From contig JABWDB010000019.1 in NCBI GenBank assembly GCA_019614645.1, positions 4,572,501 through 4,636,500 on the forward strand: 64,000 nucleotides of DNA, in the 5' to 3' direction. This DNA is from Stratiolaelaps scimitus (taxonomy: Eukaryota; Arthropoda; Arachnida; Mesostigmata; Laelapidae). Under the pieces are notes generated by a model. That model was not told the DNA's origin. It worked only from the letters and a program-made list of their open reading frames with translations, and searched no databases. Shown here piece by piece: positions 38,066 to 50,195 of this stretch (positions are counted from its first letter, which is position 1; the number at the start of each line of letters is the position of its first letter). Both the position numbers and the translations under genes were made by a program.

Positions 38066-41000
38066 ACATCTACCTACCGTATATACATGAGCAAACCCCA
38101 ATGCATTATTTGAAACACTGACCGCTGTCGCAAACAACGTATCACTACTTTGATACTTCATTAGTCGCTGTTGTGACGATCAAGTTATCCTATTTCGACT
38201 ACTGTTATGGACCTGAGCGTTATCGTCACCATATCTCATCATGTACCACTCTACAGCGTCGTCGCCAGCTTCCCCACGAGGTTTCGCCTACACCCGTCGG
38301 TCAATCGTCAATGGCGTTTTAGCCACCACTGACGCCAACAACTCCTCCTCTTCCTCCTCCACCAACATCACGAGCAAATAAGAACGGCTCGATCGCGCTA
38401 CGCCGATCGCCCAGCGCACCCGACTCTGCGCAGGTTCCATACGCGATGATCGCTCGAGTGCGCGTACCAGCGTGATACCACTGGCCGAGGTGGTCGCCAA
38501 CCGCGAGCAGGATGATGACAAATCCACTGATGACGAATGGGGGCGGGGGGACTGCTGGCAACGACGCTGCTGTTGTTGCTGCTGCTGATGCTGTTGCAGC
38601 TGCTTCTTGTCAGGGCAAACCAAGCGCAGGGCAGGGGCCAGCCACCGCTGCCTCTGTCGCTTTCGCCGGCCGTGCTGTCAGCGCACAGTGAATAGCTGGT
38701 TGGCCATTCAATGAAAGAATGAATGGACCAAATGGGCAGCAGCACTGCTCTGCTCTGCTCCACTGCGACGGAATGCCCGAAGGGAACGCCGTGGCCCACT
38801 TTGCAGGGAAAAAAAAACGAGAAGAAAAAGAGAGAGATGGAGCGATGAAGAAGAGGATGGGGGGGAGGGAGAGAGAGAGGACACGAAAAACGATCGCGGT
38901 GGCTGCGGCGGCGGCGGCGGCGCCGGCGTTGTTGTCGTCAGCAGCGAAAGTGACGATCGTCATCGACGTGGTCGTCATAGTATTTATTGGCGGAGCGTCG
39001 GTGGCGGCTACTGCTTGCTGCTGCTCCTCCTCTTGCCGATGTTGTTAGCAATGTCCGTGGTTGCATCGGTAGATGCTGGCTGCTGATGTTGCTGCGTGCG
39101 TGGTTGGATGGTGGTGGTGGTGGTGGTGTTGTTGCTGCTGCTGTCATTGTTGTTGTTGTTGTTGTTGTGTTGGTGGCCGTCTCAACGATCAATATCCAGA
39201 GCACTTGCGGGCAGCAGCCCGTGGCTGATCCAGCGGCGGCCGGTCCTGTTGACGCGGTCCTTGTTGCTGCAGCTGCTGGTGCTGCGGCTGCTGCTGCACA
39301 TTTGGGCGTATGAGCAGACATCCGTATAAACAGACGGATTGGTGCACACTGCTGTAAAACGGTTCTAGCCGTCATTGCAAGCGGTACACGGCCGCCGATC
39401 GCAGAAAGCACAGAGGGAAGTTGTGGTTGGTCGACAACGATGCAGACGGTGATATCGGTAGCGATGATATTAGGTGTGATGGCAGGTAACGAAACAACCC
39501 ACTGGACGCCGCCATTGGAATCGGTCGTGCACCACTGGTAGCCCAGCAAAGTCTACACACACACACCACATCACTTTTATTTGTCCTCGTTGTCGTCGTT
39601 AGCTGCACATCATGTAATGTAGTGCTCAGTGCTGTGCTGAGCTACGCTCATGTATGCCCCCCTAACGCGTATCGAAGCAATGATGGGACGGAGCCACGTC
39701 AACAGGCTTCGAGGGTATCTGAATCGTATCTCGCAGACGCTTCGTCCATCCATGTATTTAGGTGCAGGGTGTTTAGGCTTTGGTTCATTGTCTACAAGAC
39801 TATTAGCGCATAGTAGCGTGTTGTGTCCCTGTCATTTTGCGTACTGTTATCATATGTATCACTGGCGATCCGTTCACCCCGTTGGCGAGACGGTGTGTGC
39901 CGGTTACCATCATTACAATTAGCATCATCATCATCAATCATACGACACTACTGGTGTAATGACATGAGAAACATGTGCAAATGTGAGAGCGAAGTGGGAA
40001 AAATGTTTCAATGTATCACTTTCTTTTTACGATTACGATTATTGTTATGTACCGCCAACCGATCATGGAGCAATGTACTTGCAATGGAACCTAACCCTGG
40101 GCCCGGTTAAACTGCTACTCGTTGTGGCTACGCCGCAGCCGCGGCAGCAGCTGCACATGCTGTGCTCACCGGTGCCACGATTGCTATACGCGATCTACTT
40201 ACATCCATATATAATAACTATGTAGAGCACATGGTGTGACGATGTCACATGCATCCCACCGTCGTTCAGGCTAGCGTATCATCGTCATCTCAGCCGTGGC
40301 GAGATCATGTGCTTTAGTTCCAGAGAGGCTAGAAGGCAGATGGGCAGCATTGCGGGCCGCCGATCTGTCGATTTCGCCGATGCTGGTCGCGAGTGGCGTT
40401 CAGAAATGCGCGGGGCAGAGCGGCACGGGACGAATTTCGGCTGCGAAAGCCGTAGCAGAGCTTCGATGCTGAGATGCTGTTTGTGAACGGGAGTCGCGCA
40501 AAAACGCCAGCGAGGAGAAGCTGTCGTTGACTCGCGCGAAGTCCACTGCTCTTCCTCCTGTTGCTACTACTGATCAGCAGCCGACTGCACAGCAGCTACC
40601 GGGTCCGCCCGATGAACTTCTACAGCTTCGACCGCTGCTACGACCCTTAATGGACCCTATATGGGACGTTGTTGAGGTTGTCCGGCTTGTTGTGCCTGCT
40701 TTCGCGCGGCGGTGACGACGAATGCGGCGGCGCTATGGCGGCGTCATCAGCACCCGAAAAACGAGTCACGTCCATATGCACAAGGTGCTCTTTGCGACGA
40801 GACGGGCAACGCATCGTTGCGATGCTGTCCCGCACAATGAACACTGCCGCAACGACGCGGACATCGATCGAACGACGATCGTAGAGAGCAACATGTCCGC
40901 TCGGTTGTTGCTGGATGACATTGGTACGGCGGGAGCCATGGTAATCGCAGGATTGTACTGAGGAAGGTCCGCGTCCGCAGCCAGTGCAGGCGCGGGGGTG

Positions 41001-41144
41001 TGAACGATTGTTGTGAACAAACGAAGCGGGATCACGGCAGGAACGACCGACGATGGAAGAATTCACGATAGGGGGTGGTTGGGTGTCGTTGTTGTTGTCC
41101 CCCCACTAAAGGTGTCGGGAAGAGAGGGGTGATAAATGGTGTAC

Positions 41145-41673
41145 CTGTCGAAAATCTTCGCAATGTCCATTGAGCTAGTGTATGGAGGAAGGTAGACGGG
41201 CATCATGAACGATGCAATGATCTGACGAGATGAAGCGAGCGTGCCAACGAGCTGATGCGCCTGAGGTTGCACACATTTATTGCAATATTGCCGAAAATTC
41301 AGAAGGCTCTGATGTGACAGGCAGAGGTGACGCAGACGATCAGATATCGGATTGGGTTGGTGAACGAGGCGAAGGCTGATTGAGGTGAACAGGTACCAAA
41401 AAAAAGCAAAAACGTAGCGTTCAAAAAGTGTCTATTCGGTTGACGTGAGCAAAATGCACCGTCTGCAGCAACACTTACGTAGAGAGTATACGTAGGAGAA
41501 TGCTGATAGAACATCTGAACTGTCGAACGCATGGTCAGACGCTTCGTGTAAATGTAACGGATGACGTACTCCGATGATTGTTGAAGAGCCAGTTCGCAAG
41601 AGATAAGATTCCCGACAATTCTTATCTTGTCGAGACGCCATCTGCGATTCGGACCTACTTCTAAATACATCAT
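41145..41673 (-). CDS. Two phase-matched exons, possible gene start, function unknown
   Basis: Exon 1 has ATG ATG at 41668-41673 in a strong initiation context (GCAGCCATGATG) and 65 codons. It ends at a consensus donor CTCTAC|GTAAGT (41479/41478). Exon 2 (41145-41260) starts after GTGTGCAACCTCAG in the same phase, has 38 codons and ends at donor GACAG|GTACAC. The intron is 218 bases. The peptides are ordinary globular sequence: MMYLEVGPNRRWRLDKIR, SEYVIRYIYTKRL and STVQMFYQHSP, then SRQIIASFMMPVYLPPY and SMDIAKIFD. An AG before the ATG (TAATTTGCAG) could equally be an acceptor, making exon 1 internal. Downstream exons are not resolved: three frames are open at 40650-41060, and the likeliest by codon use (ending VPYRVH near 40650) does not match the phase. 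No family recognised. Confidence 0.45.
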
Positions 41674-41958
41674 GGCTGCAAATTACACCTCTGGATATTC
41701 TTTCTCTACCCTTCAACCATGACGTCTCTCGCGAGCGTCCACTTTCCATACTGACGGTAACTCTCTGAGTTTGCGCTAGATTGGGAGGGAGGGTAACGAG
41801 GTCCATAGAGCAGTACTTGTATAAAACACTATATAAGGCATCTCGTTGCAATAAACAGTAACGAGAATCACAGAAATACAACTCTCATCGATCTAGCTGC
41901 AAAGCGATTATGTCGATGTTTGAAACAACAACGATTAGTAAACTGCACCGTGCACAAT

Positions 41959-42081
41959 CTATAAATGAGCAACCAATAGCTGCAGAAAGCCTTTCATATT
42001 TATATCAGCATTCTGGAAGACGATCTCGAGTGCCCCGCCATCCTCTACACATATAACACCAGTGTATATGCGTGTGCCGAT
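41959..42081 (-). CDS. Candidate short coding block, function unknown
   Basis: Forty codons plus TAG follow a T-rich stretch and an AAAG that could serve as acceptor at 42082. The peptide includes IGTRIYTGVICVEDGGALEI and DINMKGFLQLL, an alternating hydrophobic pattern typical of beta strands. The frame is open for about 15 codons further upstream through a low-complexity TTTTTT tract. It sits between the channel-like exon and the two-exon gene on the same strand. No donor or phase link was established. Confidence 0.25.
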   Translation of the reverse strand: MGTRIYTGVICVEDGGALEIVFQNADINMKGFLQLLVAHL

Positions 42082-42423
42082 CTTTGCATTTATAATGTAA
42101 CAGATACAGTAACAAAAAAAGACAGTGCAAACTCTCATTGAACATGCCTGCTCAGCGATGACTCCAGCTCGTTATTTGGAGGTTAACATTTATTAACAAT
42201 GAGCGGTTAATCAGCGATTCCCAACAATATGATCACCGGATCCCGATCCGGAGCCAGATGTGAAATCGTAGCAAATAGCATTTATGTGGGTGGAGTGGAT
42301 GGAACAGGCTTGCCATCAAGTCCAACAAAACTACCACACGCGCCGACAAAGGGAATCAGGTGATAACTGGTACTGGCGCTGTTATGTAGACCTATCGGCC
42401 AACCTTATGGGCTAGGTTTTCAG

Positions 42424-42603
42424 GCATCACTGATGTGCGCCGGTCGTTTGAGGCTGGTGACAGATCAACGCCGAGTCGAAGACAACTTCAAGAGGATGAT
42501 GGCTTCGACTGACAGCTCCACCTATGGCGACCTGCAGCCATTGACGTGCTCCATCGACCTAGGGTTCGGGGGGGCAGAGTCCTCCGCCTCGTCTGCAGAG
42601 TGA
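42424..42603 (+). CDS. Candidate plus-strand terminal exon, function unknown
   Basis: The acceptor GCTAGGTTTTCAG (ending 42423) is followed by 59 codons and a TGA at 42601. The frame begins ASLMCAGRLRLVTDQRRV and continues DNFKRMMASTDSSTYGD, closing with an acidic, Ser/Ala-rich tail. Codon use favours G or C at third positions. Neighbouring exons are on the opposite strand, so this would be an overlapping or separate transcript. It might also be coding debris of the retroelement remnant found 0.7 kb downstream on the same strand. Confidence 0.3.
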   Translation, partial: ASLMCAGRLRLVTDQRRVEDNFKRMMASTDSSTYGDLQPLTCSIDLGFGGAESSASSAE

Positions 42604-42847
42604 AAAGGTCAAGTCCTAGGTCGTCGATCGACAACGTACGAGCGTATGTGGGAGCGCTATGATTGACATTTCAATTACATGACACACTGTTCTCTCTCAA
42701 CGCAACTGTTCCTCTCTCTCTCCACAACGATAAGCCATTCGTAGCGTAGTGAGTTCGCCAGTCAGTCGTGCGATGTCAATGCGTCTTCTATTTCCTAACG
42801 GAGGCTGGGATGGAAGCAGCTAACCTTTCCCCTCAGTGCGACCTCAC

Positions 42848-42936
42848 CCGCATCTGCATGAAGAGGGTGACATTAGAATTCATACACCTAACGTCGTCCT
42901 CATCAACAAAATCGATATAGGTCGACACCCTCACAT
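42848..42936 (-). CDS. Short exon resembling a Cys-loop ligand-gated channel beta-strand segment
   Basis: The exon is flanked by an excellent acceptor (CCCTCTGCCTGTAACAG) and donor (CGG|GTGAGG). The 89 bases hold one split codon and 29 codons. The peptide VRVSTYIDFVDEDDVRCM followed by NVTLFMQMR matches the usual strand 1-2 pattern of Cys-loop receptor extracellular domains (V-x-V, then I/D-F/V-D/E, then V-T-L-x-x-Q-x-R before W-x-D-x-R-L). No neighbouring exon with the following W-D-R-L motif or a membrane segment was found. The family call therefore rests on one short exon. The frame stays open upstream to an ATG at 43063, but codon use there is AT-rich and less protein-like. Confidence 0.35.
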
Positions 42937-43310
42937 CTGTTACAGGCAGAGGGGTGCGCGATAGTTGTTGCTGTGTAAGCGACATTATTCTACAATTTAT
43001 TCCCGTTCTTCTAAGTTTATCATAGTTTTTCATATGCCGTTGTACTTGACATCTGCCCCACATCTGTTAGGCCCGTTCAAGCCACACGATAGAATACAAA
43101 TCTTAACCGTTTCTCTCATTGTCCCAAGTCGCGTTACAGATATTGCAGCCATCCGAGCTGACCCTCGAAGCTCTGGCCTAGCAGATTATGACGATCAAAG
43201 ACAGCAGCCACTTGGCCACCAACGCGAAACGTCTGCTACGTGGACGAGACAACCAGAGGCGATGATCGCACGGGAGCACGAATGCGGAGCCATTGGAAAG
43301 TGTCAAACAA

Positions 43311-43640
43311 GGAGCCAGAGATGTACGAGATGTTATACCGGTAATCAGTGACTATTTCGACCGATCTGGGGGTGAGGGGCTCTCCATTCTGCCTCACACA
43401 GTTCACACCTTAGGGGACTTTCAGTCGTACCTAATCAGTCAGTCGGCGAACCTCCATAAGACATAGATGTACACTTCAAAGAAGCGCTGGAAGATAATCC
43501 GCAACATACGTTAGCGATCTGCCCGGGCCCTGAACGATGTTAGGAGAACTAACTCCGACGTCGAGAGTAGGCGCGCGATCAACGCTGGGATTGCTGGTTT
43601 CGTCAAATACATAATGAAAGGTATTGGTTAATAGGAGGGA
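43311..43640 (+). mobile_element. Non-LTR retrotransposon polymerase, decayed C-terminal end (second copy)
   Basis: Frame 1 reads VRDVIPVISDYFDRS, GGEGLSILPHTVHT and LGDFQSYL, the usual order of 'lIP-x-i-x-x-W, G-E, L-T, G-x-F-x-x-Y-L' near the polymerase end. After a frame change it reads EDNPQHTLAICPGPER (the H-T-L-x-x-C-P motif). After another break it reads RRAINAGIAGFVKYIMK (the usual tail with F-x-x-x-I-M). The Cys pair and the tryptophans are lost or substituted. It is on the strand opposite the exons at 41-43 kb. Confidence 0.65.
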
Positions 43641-44824
43641 GTTTAATTATAATAGGTTAATGAGGGGAGCAGTGGTTGACAGGAGTCAAATTGACGATGG
43701 AAATCTTAGTGAAGTAGAACGAATAGAAATAGTTAAAATCTCAACACTCGTCAGACTTTAAAAGGGGGGGGGGGGGTGTTACCTCGCGAATATACAGATG
43801 AGAGGTAGAGCAGGCGTGGCCAGACTCAGGGGAACAACGAGAATTATACCTCGCTTTGGATTCAGCGCGTCTGAACAGATCGAGAACCGAGACGAAAGGA
43901 TGGGCCGGGAACAGGACTAATGGGTACAGCTAACCCATCAGCTGTCTTGGCACACCTTGATTTTGAAGTAATAATTAAATACGTTCCAAACCACGAGCTA
44001 AGTCCTTGGAGTCCACGGCTATTAGTGAGCAAGAATCTCACCCACTGGTGGTGAAAATGGTTCCGAAGGTAAGTCAGACGTCCATGATGGATTTCAGCCT
44101 TAAACCTCTGTCTCAAAAAAAACAAGAAGAAGAAGAAGGTGTACGAGACAACCAGGTTGACCATCCGTACTGCCCAGGTGGCCGTGGGTTCGTCTATCCT
44201 AGTGTGGCGCGGTGCAGGGTCATTTCTACACGACAACGATCATTAGCTGTAAATAGCGATTGAGGATAAACCAGATTACAGTATAAGGATACTATGCCTA
44301 TTCACTTGGTCGAGATAAGGACTGGGACCCGTATTGCGCGGCCTTGCCATTAAACCCGTCCACACAAGAGAGTTATAACGTTAAATTCGTTCGTTGCATT
44401 AACTCTCGTTGTAGTTTTGTGCGCCAAGGCAATCAGATCCACAATAGCTGTCATGATGATGTGACAGCGAGCTGAAACTGTGCAACCCGATGTATATGAT
44501 ATCACACCCATTTACATATGAGAATGATATCCCCATTGAGCTAACAAGCGACGGACACTGCGCAAGGAAACACACAAATCAACGACAACAATACTCCGCT
44601 GTCAGCCATAATGTCGTATGGCAGCAGTTACTCGAGCAACATTCGCAAAGTATTATTCAACCGAACTACTTCTATGTACAACTATTTATTAATAACGATC
44701 GGCAGTCGTCTCATTGTGACGAGATGTGGTGTACAAGAGTGGTGTCATTAGCAATCAATCGTTGTCGCAGGACGCTGCGCAGTTCTAGTTCTAGTGAACG
44801 GGTATAATTAGCTCGTATTATATC

Positions 44825-44849
44825 CTATATATATATATATATATATATA
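44825..44849. repeat. (TA)n microsatellite
   Basis: About 12 TA units; no gene nearby. Confidence 0.9.
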
Positions 44850-46856
44850 ATCTCGTGCAGATAGAAATATATACCTAGTCACATTTTGCTCGCTTGCTGC
44901 TCGACCGATCGATCGTTGTTCCGCCGGCAACGGATCGATTTGACAAGCAAAGTTCACGTCGTCAGCTGCCGAACCAGATGCCCACGGCCGACTGGCTCGC
45001 TCGCTCGACCGCTGAGTAGTTACAGTCTAAGAATCAATTAGCGGAAGGCAACCAACGAACGAACGATCGGGGAGCCATTGCCAGCTTTCCACATGAGCCG
45101 ATCAGCGTACCCGCGTATCAACAAGACAGGAATGAAACGGCGTTGCCCATACGTTTCCCATACTATAAACACGTGCCGTCATCGCTACTGTTCATTCATC
45201 CGCCAGCCTCTTCTTACGGCAACGGCGGCAACAGCAGCAGCAGCAGCAGCAAGAGCCGCCTGCGACCCCGCGTGTGCGTGTCCATCCTCGCGGGTTGGTG
45301 TCATATAGGCTACGGTACGAGGCTCGGAAGAAGACTAGTGGCGCTGACGCATCTGTCAGTTCGGAGCTGTTAGCCGGTAGCCGCGGGCGTCGAGAAGTGT
45401 CGACGCCCAGGTTTTCTACGCCGTACGCACCGTCATCGATTTGGGCGCCCTCGGGCGAATCATCATCGCATTGGTATAGCGCGTTGGCGATTGCCGCGAC
45501 GCGACACGACAGTCCGCTCCCCCTACTGGCGACCAGTGGAAGTCACTTGAACGGCTGGAGGAAGGATACCTCGTGGTGGATAGGGGCATCGTATGGGTGT
45601 AGGGCCACGCTCGTTCAAGCACAATGGCACTAGGAGACGGGGATTCGACAGGTGAATGCTGGCTGAGAGGTAACCGCGCTCTCATTCAGTTACTGCAGAT
45701 ATAACTCATGTCGAAGTGTACCAAGACTCGGTGGCGCCGAAATAAACAAATATGCACCATCGTTTCGATAACAAGAACGCAACAAGATGGTGCGCCATGT
45801 CGGACGAAGCCATTGTGACAGCCGCTTAGTATCGGCAATGATCCGGTGAAGCCTTGCGGATCGGATCGGACAGGCGAGGCGAATCGATGGTCCATAGCGA
45901 GATCGACGATGAACACAAGGCAGTGGTATATCGAGGTGTTTGTAATACCATCAATGTTCGTATTACAGCTGTACGCCGCTAACCGGTAGTGCCGGGTGAG
46001 AGATATGCGGTCACCAAGCGGCTCACAGTAGAGCCCGCCCAAGGTGACGCACACGAAACATCGGAACACAATGCAACGAGACATCACCCGAACCACTGGA
46101 GAGACACAGAGCAGCCCTACTGTAGGTGGTCGGAGGTTTGTCACCGGTTTGTAAATGGGCAGCTGAGAAAAGACGGGCTGCGATGGGATATGCGTGTCGT
46201 AAGCAAAAGCTCAGATGCACGAGAACGTGAACTATACATTGACAACACTGTCATTGCCACCGTCGGTATCGTGGCTGAATCCACGATTCCGATTTACCAT
46301 ACCGCTTTAACATAATGAAAAACGAGATGGGATCAGTTACGACACCGAGGAGTGAGAAGCGCTGAGTGTGCGTTCATTTGGTAATCGTTTACCGCTGCGT
46401 TATATTATTATTATTATTATCTTTATATGTATGTACATATGTCATAGCTATATGACTCTTCTATGTATTATATTATATATGAGGTCCGGTTGCCTTGTGC
46501 TATGTACTCGTTATAGAATAGAACGGTATGAGATGAAGCCTCATCGGGAGTACACGTGACGAGCTCAGTTAGCCAATTATTAATTATTGTTGCCAATCGT
46601 TGAAGCCTCCCAGCTGCAATAGCATCACTAAAGTCGTATCTTTGGCGACCATTTCAACCATGCATTATATAATATATTACGCGTAATTGACGCTGCCCAA
46701 ACGAATCGCAGTTGACGGTGTGCTGTAATTGAGAATTTAATGAACAACTCATCTCACAAATAAGGTTCCGACCACACCGAGCTCGGGTGATGAATGCGAC
46801 CTCTGTCGCTGTTCCGCTTGTTTCCATTGAACCTCATTGTTCATTGAGCAATAGTC

Positions 46857-46945
46857 TCCTGGATGGTCTAGTGGTGAGCGTCTTGGACTGCTAGACCGGA
46901 GCGACGTGTGTGTTGGGTTCAAATCCTGTCAGACGCAGAGGATCT
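46857..46945 (+). other. tRNA-like element (SINE head or tRNA pseudogene)
   Basis: It has an A-box-like TGGTCTAGTGGTGA near 46865 and a good B box, GGTTCAAATCC, at 46916-46926, about 50 bases apart. The ends pair only partly (TCCT with AGGA) and the anticodon arm does not form a clean stem, so it is not an intact tRNA. The flanks do not match the five-copy SINE body, suggesting a different SINE family or a dead tRNA copy. Confidence 0.5.
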
Positions 46946-48393
46946 TTGGAGTTCTTCATCATCTTTCTTTATCTGAAGATTCTTGCCATGTACGAGTAAG
47001 GAAGAGAATAAGCAAGGGTGTCCCCGACAAGTCGTCATAGTAATACCTATAATAAAAGGTTAAGAGCTGATGCCTGTCAGATAGGGGAACAGCTGAGGGT
47101 CAGCTCGGAAAAAAAAAAAAAATTTTTATTGATCAGTAGCTTAACCGTGGCTCAACTCAGGTTCAAATCGAGCCATGACACATGGCCACGTAACGCGGAG
47201 TATTTAAATATCAATCTATCAAAGGTGTCAACTTATAGCTGTAGTAGTCATGATTGTGGTACGTTGTATGCTAATCTTAGGATTAGCGTTGTCCTTTCCG
47301 ACCATAAACCTTCATTTGAGTATGCTGTCCGCCCTCAGACGTACTGTAATAACACCGGTCCAGTTAACGAAAATCTATATATGTTTGTTACAATGGCTGG
47401 CAACCGCGAACGACAATTCGTCGATCCACGAAGCCGTCCCATTGGTTCATCCGATCCGATGATGCGTCATCGAAATCAATATTGCAATCCGCAAATTGCT
47501 AGCCAATTCTATTATACAATGGCAACCGATTGAAAGAAATATGCGTTTTCCCGTCGCGGCAGGATTTATAAATATCGTTTTTTAGTTTTAATTTTCAAAT
47601 AAGCACCACCCGCCTGGGCCTCACATGGTTAACCGGAATTTCTATGGCGTTTATTTTTTGTATCGTCCTATATATATATACACATATATTAAAAAGGAAA
47701 AAAAAAATATATATATATATATATATATGTTTGATGGAGGACCCGTCAACTGTGGTTGGCCAATTTTAATTTTCCCGTCATATTGCCAGTGCTACTGGCA
47801 TCAGGTCGCACCGGGCACGGTTCCGACTATTCAGCGGGTACGCTGAATAGCCCCGTTGCTCGCGCTGGAGGCTCGTGTCGCCACGAAGTCGCCGATAGTT
47901 TGTTGATCGGTCGCAAACAGTGGCAATTCCCTGCTATTTCTTACTTCTTTATTTGTTGAATAACCAATTACAACCGTTGTATTATTGTCAATGCGACGTT
48001 TTCGGTTGCTCTTTTTGTGGGATTGGCATGCGTCAGATATATATATATATATAATATAGTATCCTGGTAGATTTCTAGTTCAAGCTAAGCAGTAGCGTGA
48101 CGAAGGGAAGACTCCTCAATTAGTTCATCGTGGAGGGCCAGACGACAAAGATCGTCACAGCGAAATTGTCCGTATCATAACCACGTAGATGACGCGCGAG
48201 CGACGACGATAGACCTATTTCTTGTTGATAATTTTTTAGCAGTAGATCACAGCAGTAGATAGTCTACCATTCTGAACAACATATGACATGTACATACATT
48301 TGAAAATTACTTTGCAAGCAGTAAGACGAGTCGACTGGCAGGCGTGCTGATTGATCATTGTTCTATCGGCTGTTCTGCACGATCAGCGAATGG

Positions 48394-48417
48394 GTGTGTG
48401 TGTGTGTGTGTGTGTGC
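48394..48417. repeat. (GT)n microsatellite
   Basis: About 12 GT units next to the palindrome at 48503. Confidence 0.95.
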
Positions 48418-48502
48418 TGTTCCTGAACATGACGACAAGGAATGGACTTGACGACGATCTCGTTTTTTTCCTTTTCGAGTGGGGTTAAGTGCAAATTGCA
48501 AA

Positions 48503-48528
48503 TCCCACAAAATGCATATTTTGTGGGA
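48503..48528. repeat. Perfect 11-bp inverted repeat around GCAT
   Basis: TCCCACAAAAT (48503-48513) pairs with ATTTTGTGGGA (48518-48528) across GCAT. Directly downstream, on the minus strand, a B-box-like GGGTGCGAGTCCC and a loosely tRNA-like stretch extend to about 48590. The palindrome may therefore be the 3' arm of a degraded tRNA-type repeat. Confidence 0.85.
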
Positions 48529-49532
48529 CTCGCACCCACGAAACTCACGATGATCCGAGTGACCATGGATCAATAGAGCACTAATTGCATACTATCTACT
48601 CGCAAATTGTCGGTTCGCTCCGACGTTTAAATGAATGGCGTTTCCCTCAACGACGATATAGTGTTTCCCATAGTCCTTTGCATATAGGGCTCCCATACCG
48701 ACTGCACTAATAAGACCTTAGTAAATTATATTGAATAGTTTATTTAATTAAATTCAAACACAATATATAAAACAAATAATAATATACTTTCTGTTTCGAT
48801 TATTTGTTCTTTACACTGCCATATTGTGTCGATGCTGTTGCTATTTAGCAACCATTACTCTAATACTAGTACGTTCCGTGCAAACCTATGAATTGATGTG
48901 GAGAGATTCACTTGATCGGCACACTGTCCGTGAACTAGCTATCGTCCAAATATTGTTATTGTTTATTTATTTTATTTAACTAATAATAATAATAATAATA
49001 ATAATAACACATGTGTAAATCATACATAGTCATGCGACTTTTCCGCCGGTTAGTATTTCGATTCACAACGACAGCAGTCGTCTTAATCTATATTATTAAT
49101 CTATTTATCTTTATCTATTGCACGTATCTATTGCGCCGGCCTGTACTAACGGCGAACTCTCACCTTGAATCCTCGGACATGCTCTACGCTGTATTTTCGA
49201 TTTCTGAATACAACCGACAGAGAAAAGGTGGGAGGGGGCGCGAAGTTGTTTGATGATAGCTAACGTTAGCGAGGTTGAGCGGTATTACGGTGCGATTCGT
49301 CCAACTCACGACGCTATGACGTGAGCCGTGACACTATTCCATGGGCGTCACGCGCCATTAACGGCGTGCGACAAGCGTTCGTCGTTTAAAATGAAGTTCA
49401 CTACAAATTATGTTTCGATACATTCTAACAACACTGGAAGAAAACCAACTGCAGGAGAGGTTTTAGTCGACATGAGTGACATGAGAAAATCAGAACAGTG
49501 ACATGAGAAAATCATGATACTTCTAATGATAC

Positions 49533-49535
<3 letters not shown>

Positions 49536-49589
<54 letters not shown>
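49536..49589. repeat. (TA)n microsatellite, longest in window
   Basis: About 27 uninterrupted TA units. Several kilobases on either side contain no supported gene. Confidence 0.95.
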
Positions 49590-49591
<2 letters not shown>

Positions 49592-50097
49592 TCTCCATAT
49601 TCATTAAATTGTGCATTTTATTCATATGAGGTGTATTTCTTTGCTGAGGTATTATTATTATTATTAATATAGAATATGCGTCGCAACGCCCGTTTGTTCA
49701 GGATCTCAGTTTCAGTGCTATCATATTTACACGTATACGGCAACGTGGTTCTTTTTGTTCGTTTGTAAATTAATGTTTGCGAATAGTATTATAAATAATC
49801 AGGCTAGATGTCCCTTGTTGCACTACGCCTAGTATTGCCAGTAATGCCAAAATCAAAAAATGCGCCCATTTTTCCGCGATATCGTTCGACACATACATCT
49901 GACGTAGCTGTCCCTTCTCTCCACAGCTGTCACGTCACATAATGGACCAACGAAAGTGCGAGCTCCTCAAACCAGTCCGTGAATGCTACTAAGCATATGT
50001 TTAAACCAGCCCTGTTTATCTCTCCCGCGTAGACATTTTGCCTCTTTGGCCATTACACTAGGGTCACTTGACCAAGCCGACTTTGTTAGCCCTCGAA

Positions 50098-50195
50098 ATG
50101 CAAGCCCTTTTATAGGGGTCCGTCTTATGAAGCAATACTGAAAATAGTTGTAGCCTGGACGTTAAAGATTTAAGGCTGCGAATCAGTCCGGAAAC
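50098..50195 (+). mobile_element. SINE, 3' body only, copy 2
   Basis: The plus strand carries GGGGTCCGTCTTATGAAGCA, then GCCTGGACGTTAAAGATTTA and AGGCTGCGAATCAGTCCGGA. This is the shared SINE body without the tRNA-like head, so it is a 5'-truncated copy. Confidence 0.75.

Larger units (their letters stand above)
34822..41140. other. GC-rich islands and unresolved frames
   Basis: Minus frames at 35021-35429 and 40647-41066 look codon-like, but two or three compete in each place. 36.4-37.6 and 38.2-39.6 kb are CpG- and triplet-rich, with frames of up to 203 codons (38938-39549 minus) reading Ala, Thr and Pro runs; these may be 5' exons or promoter DNA of genes outside my reach. 35.5-36.4 and 39.6-40.6 kb appear empty. 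One SINE lies at 37911. Confidence 0.4.

Noticed and set aside
38938..39549. 203-codon minus frame with Ala, Thr and Pro runs
   Set aside because: Could be a low-complexity N-terminal exon, but the opposite strand is equally open and no splice site or conserved block supports a choice.
47018..47533. 171-codon plus frame
   Set aside because: Crosses an A13/T5 homopolymer, lacks an ATG at its first codon, and has no family resemblance.
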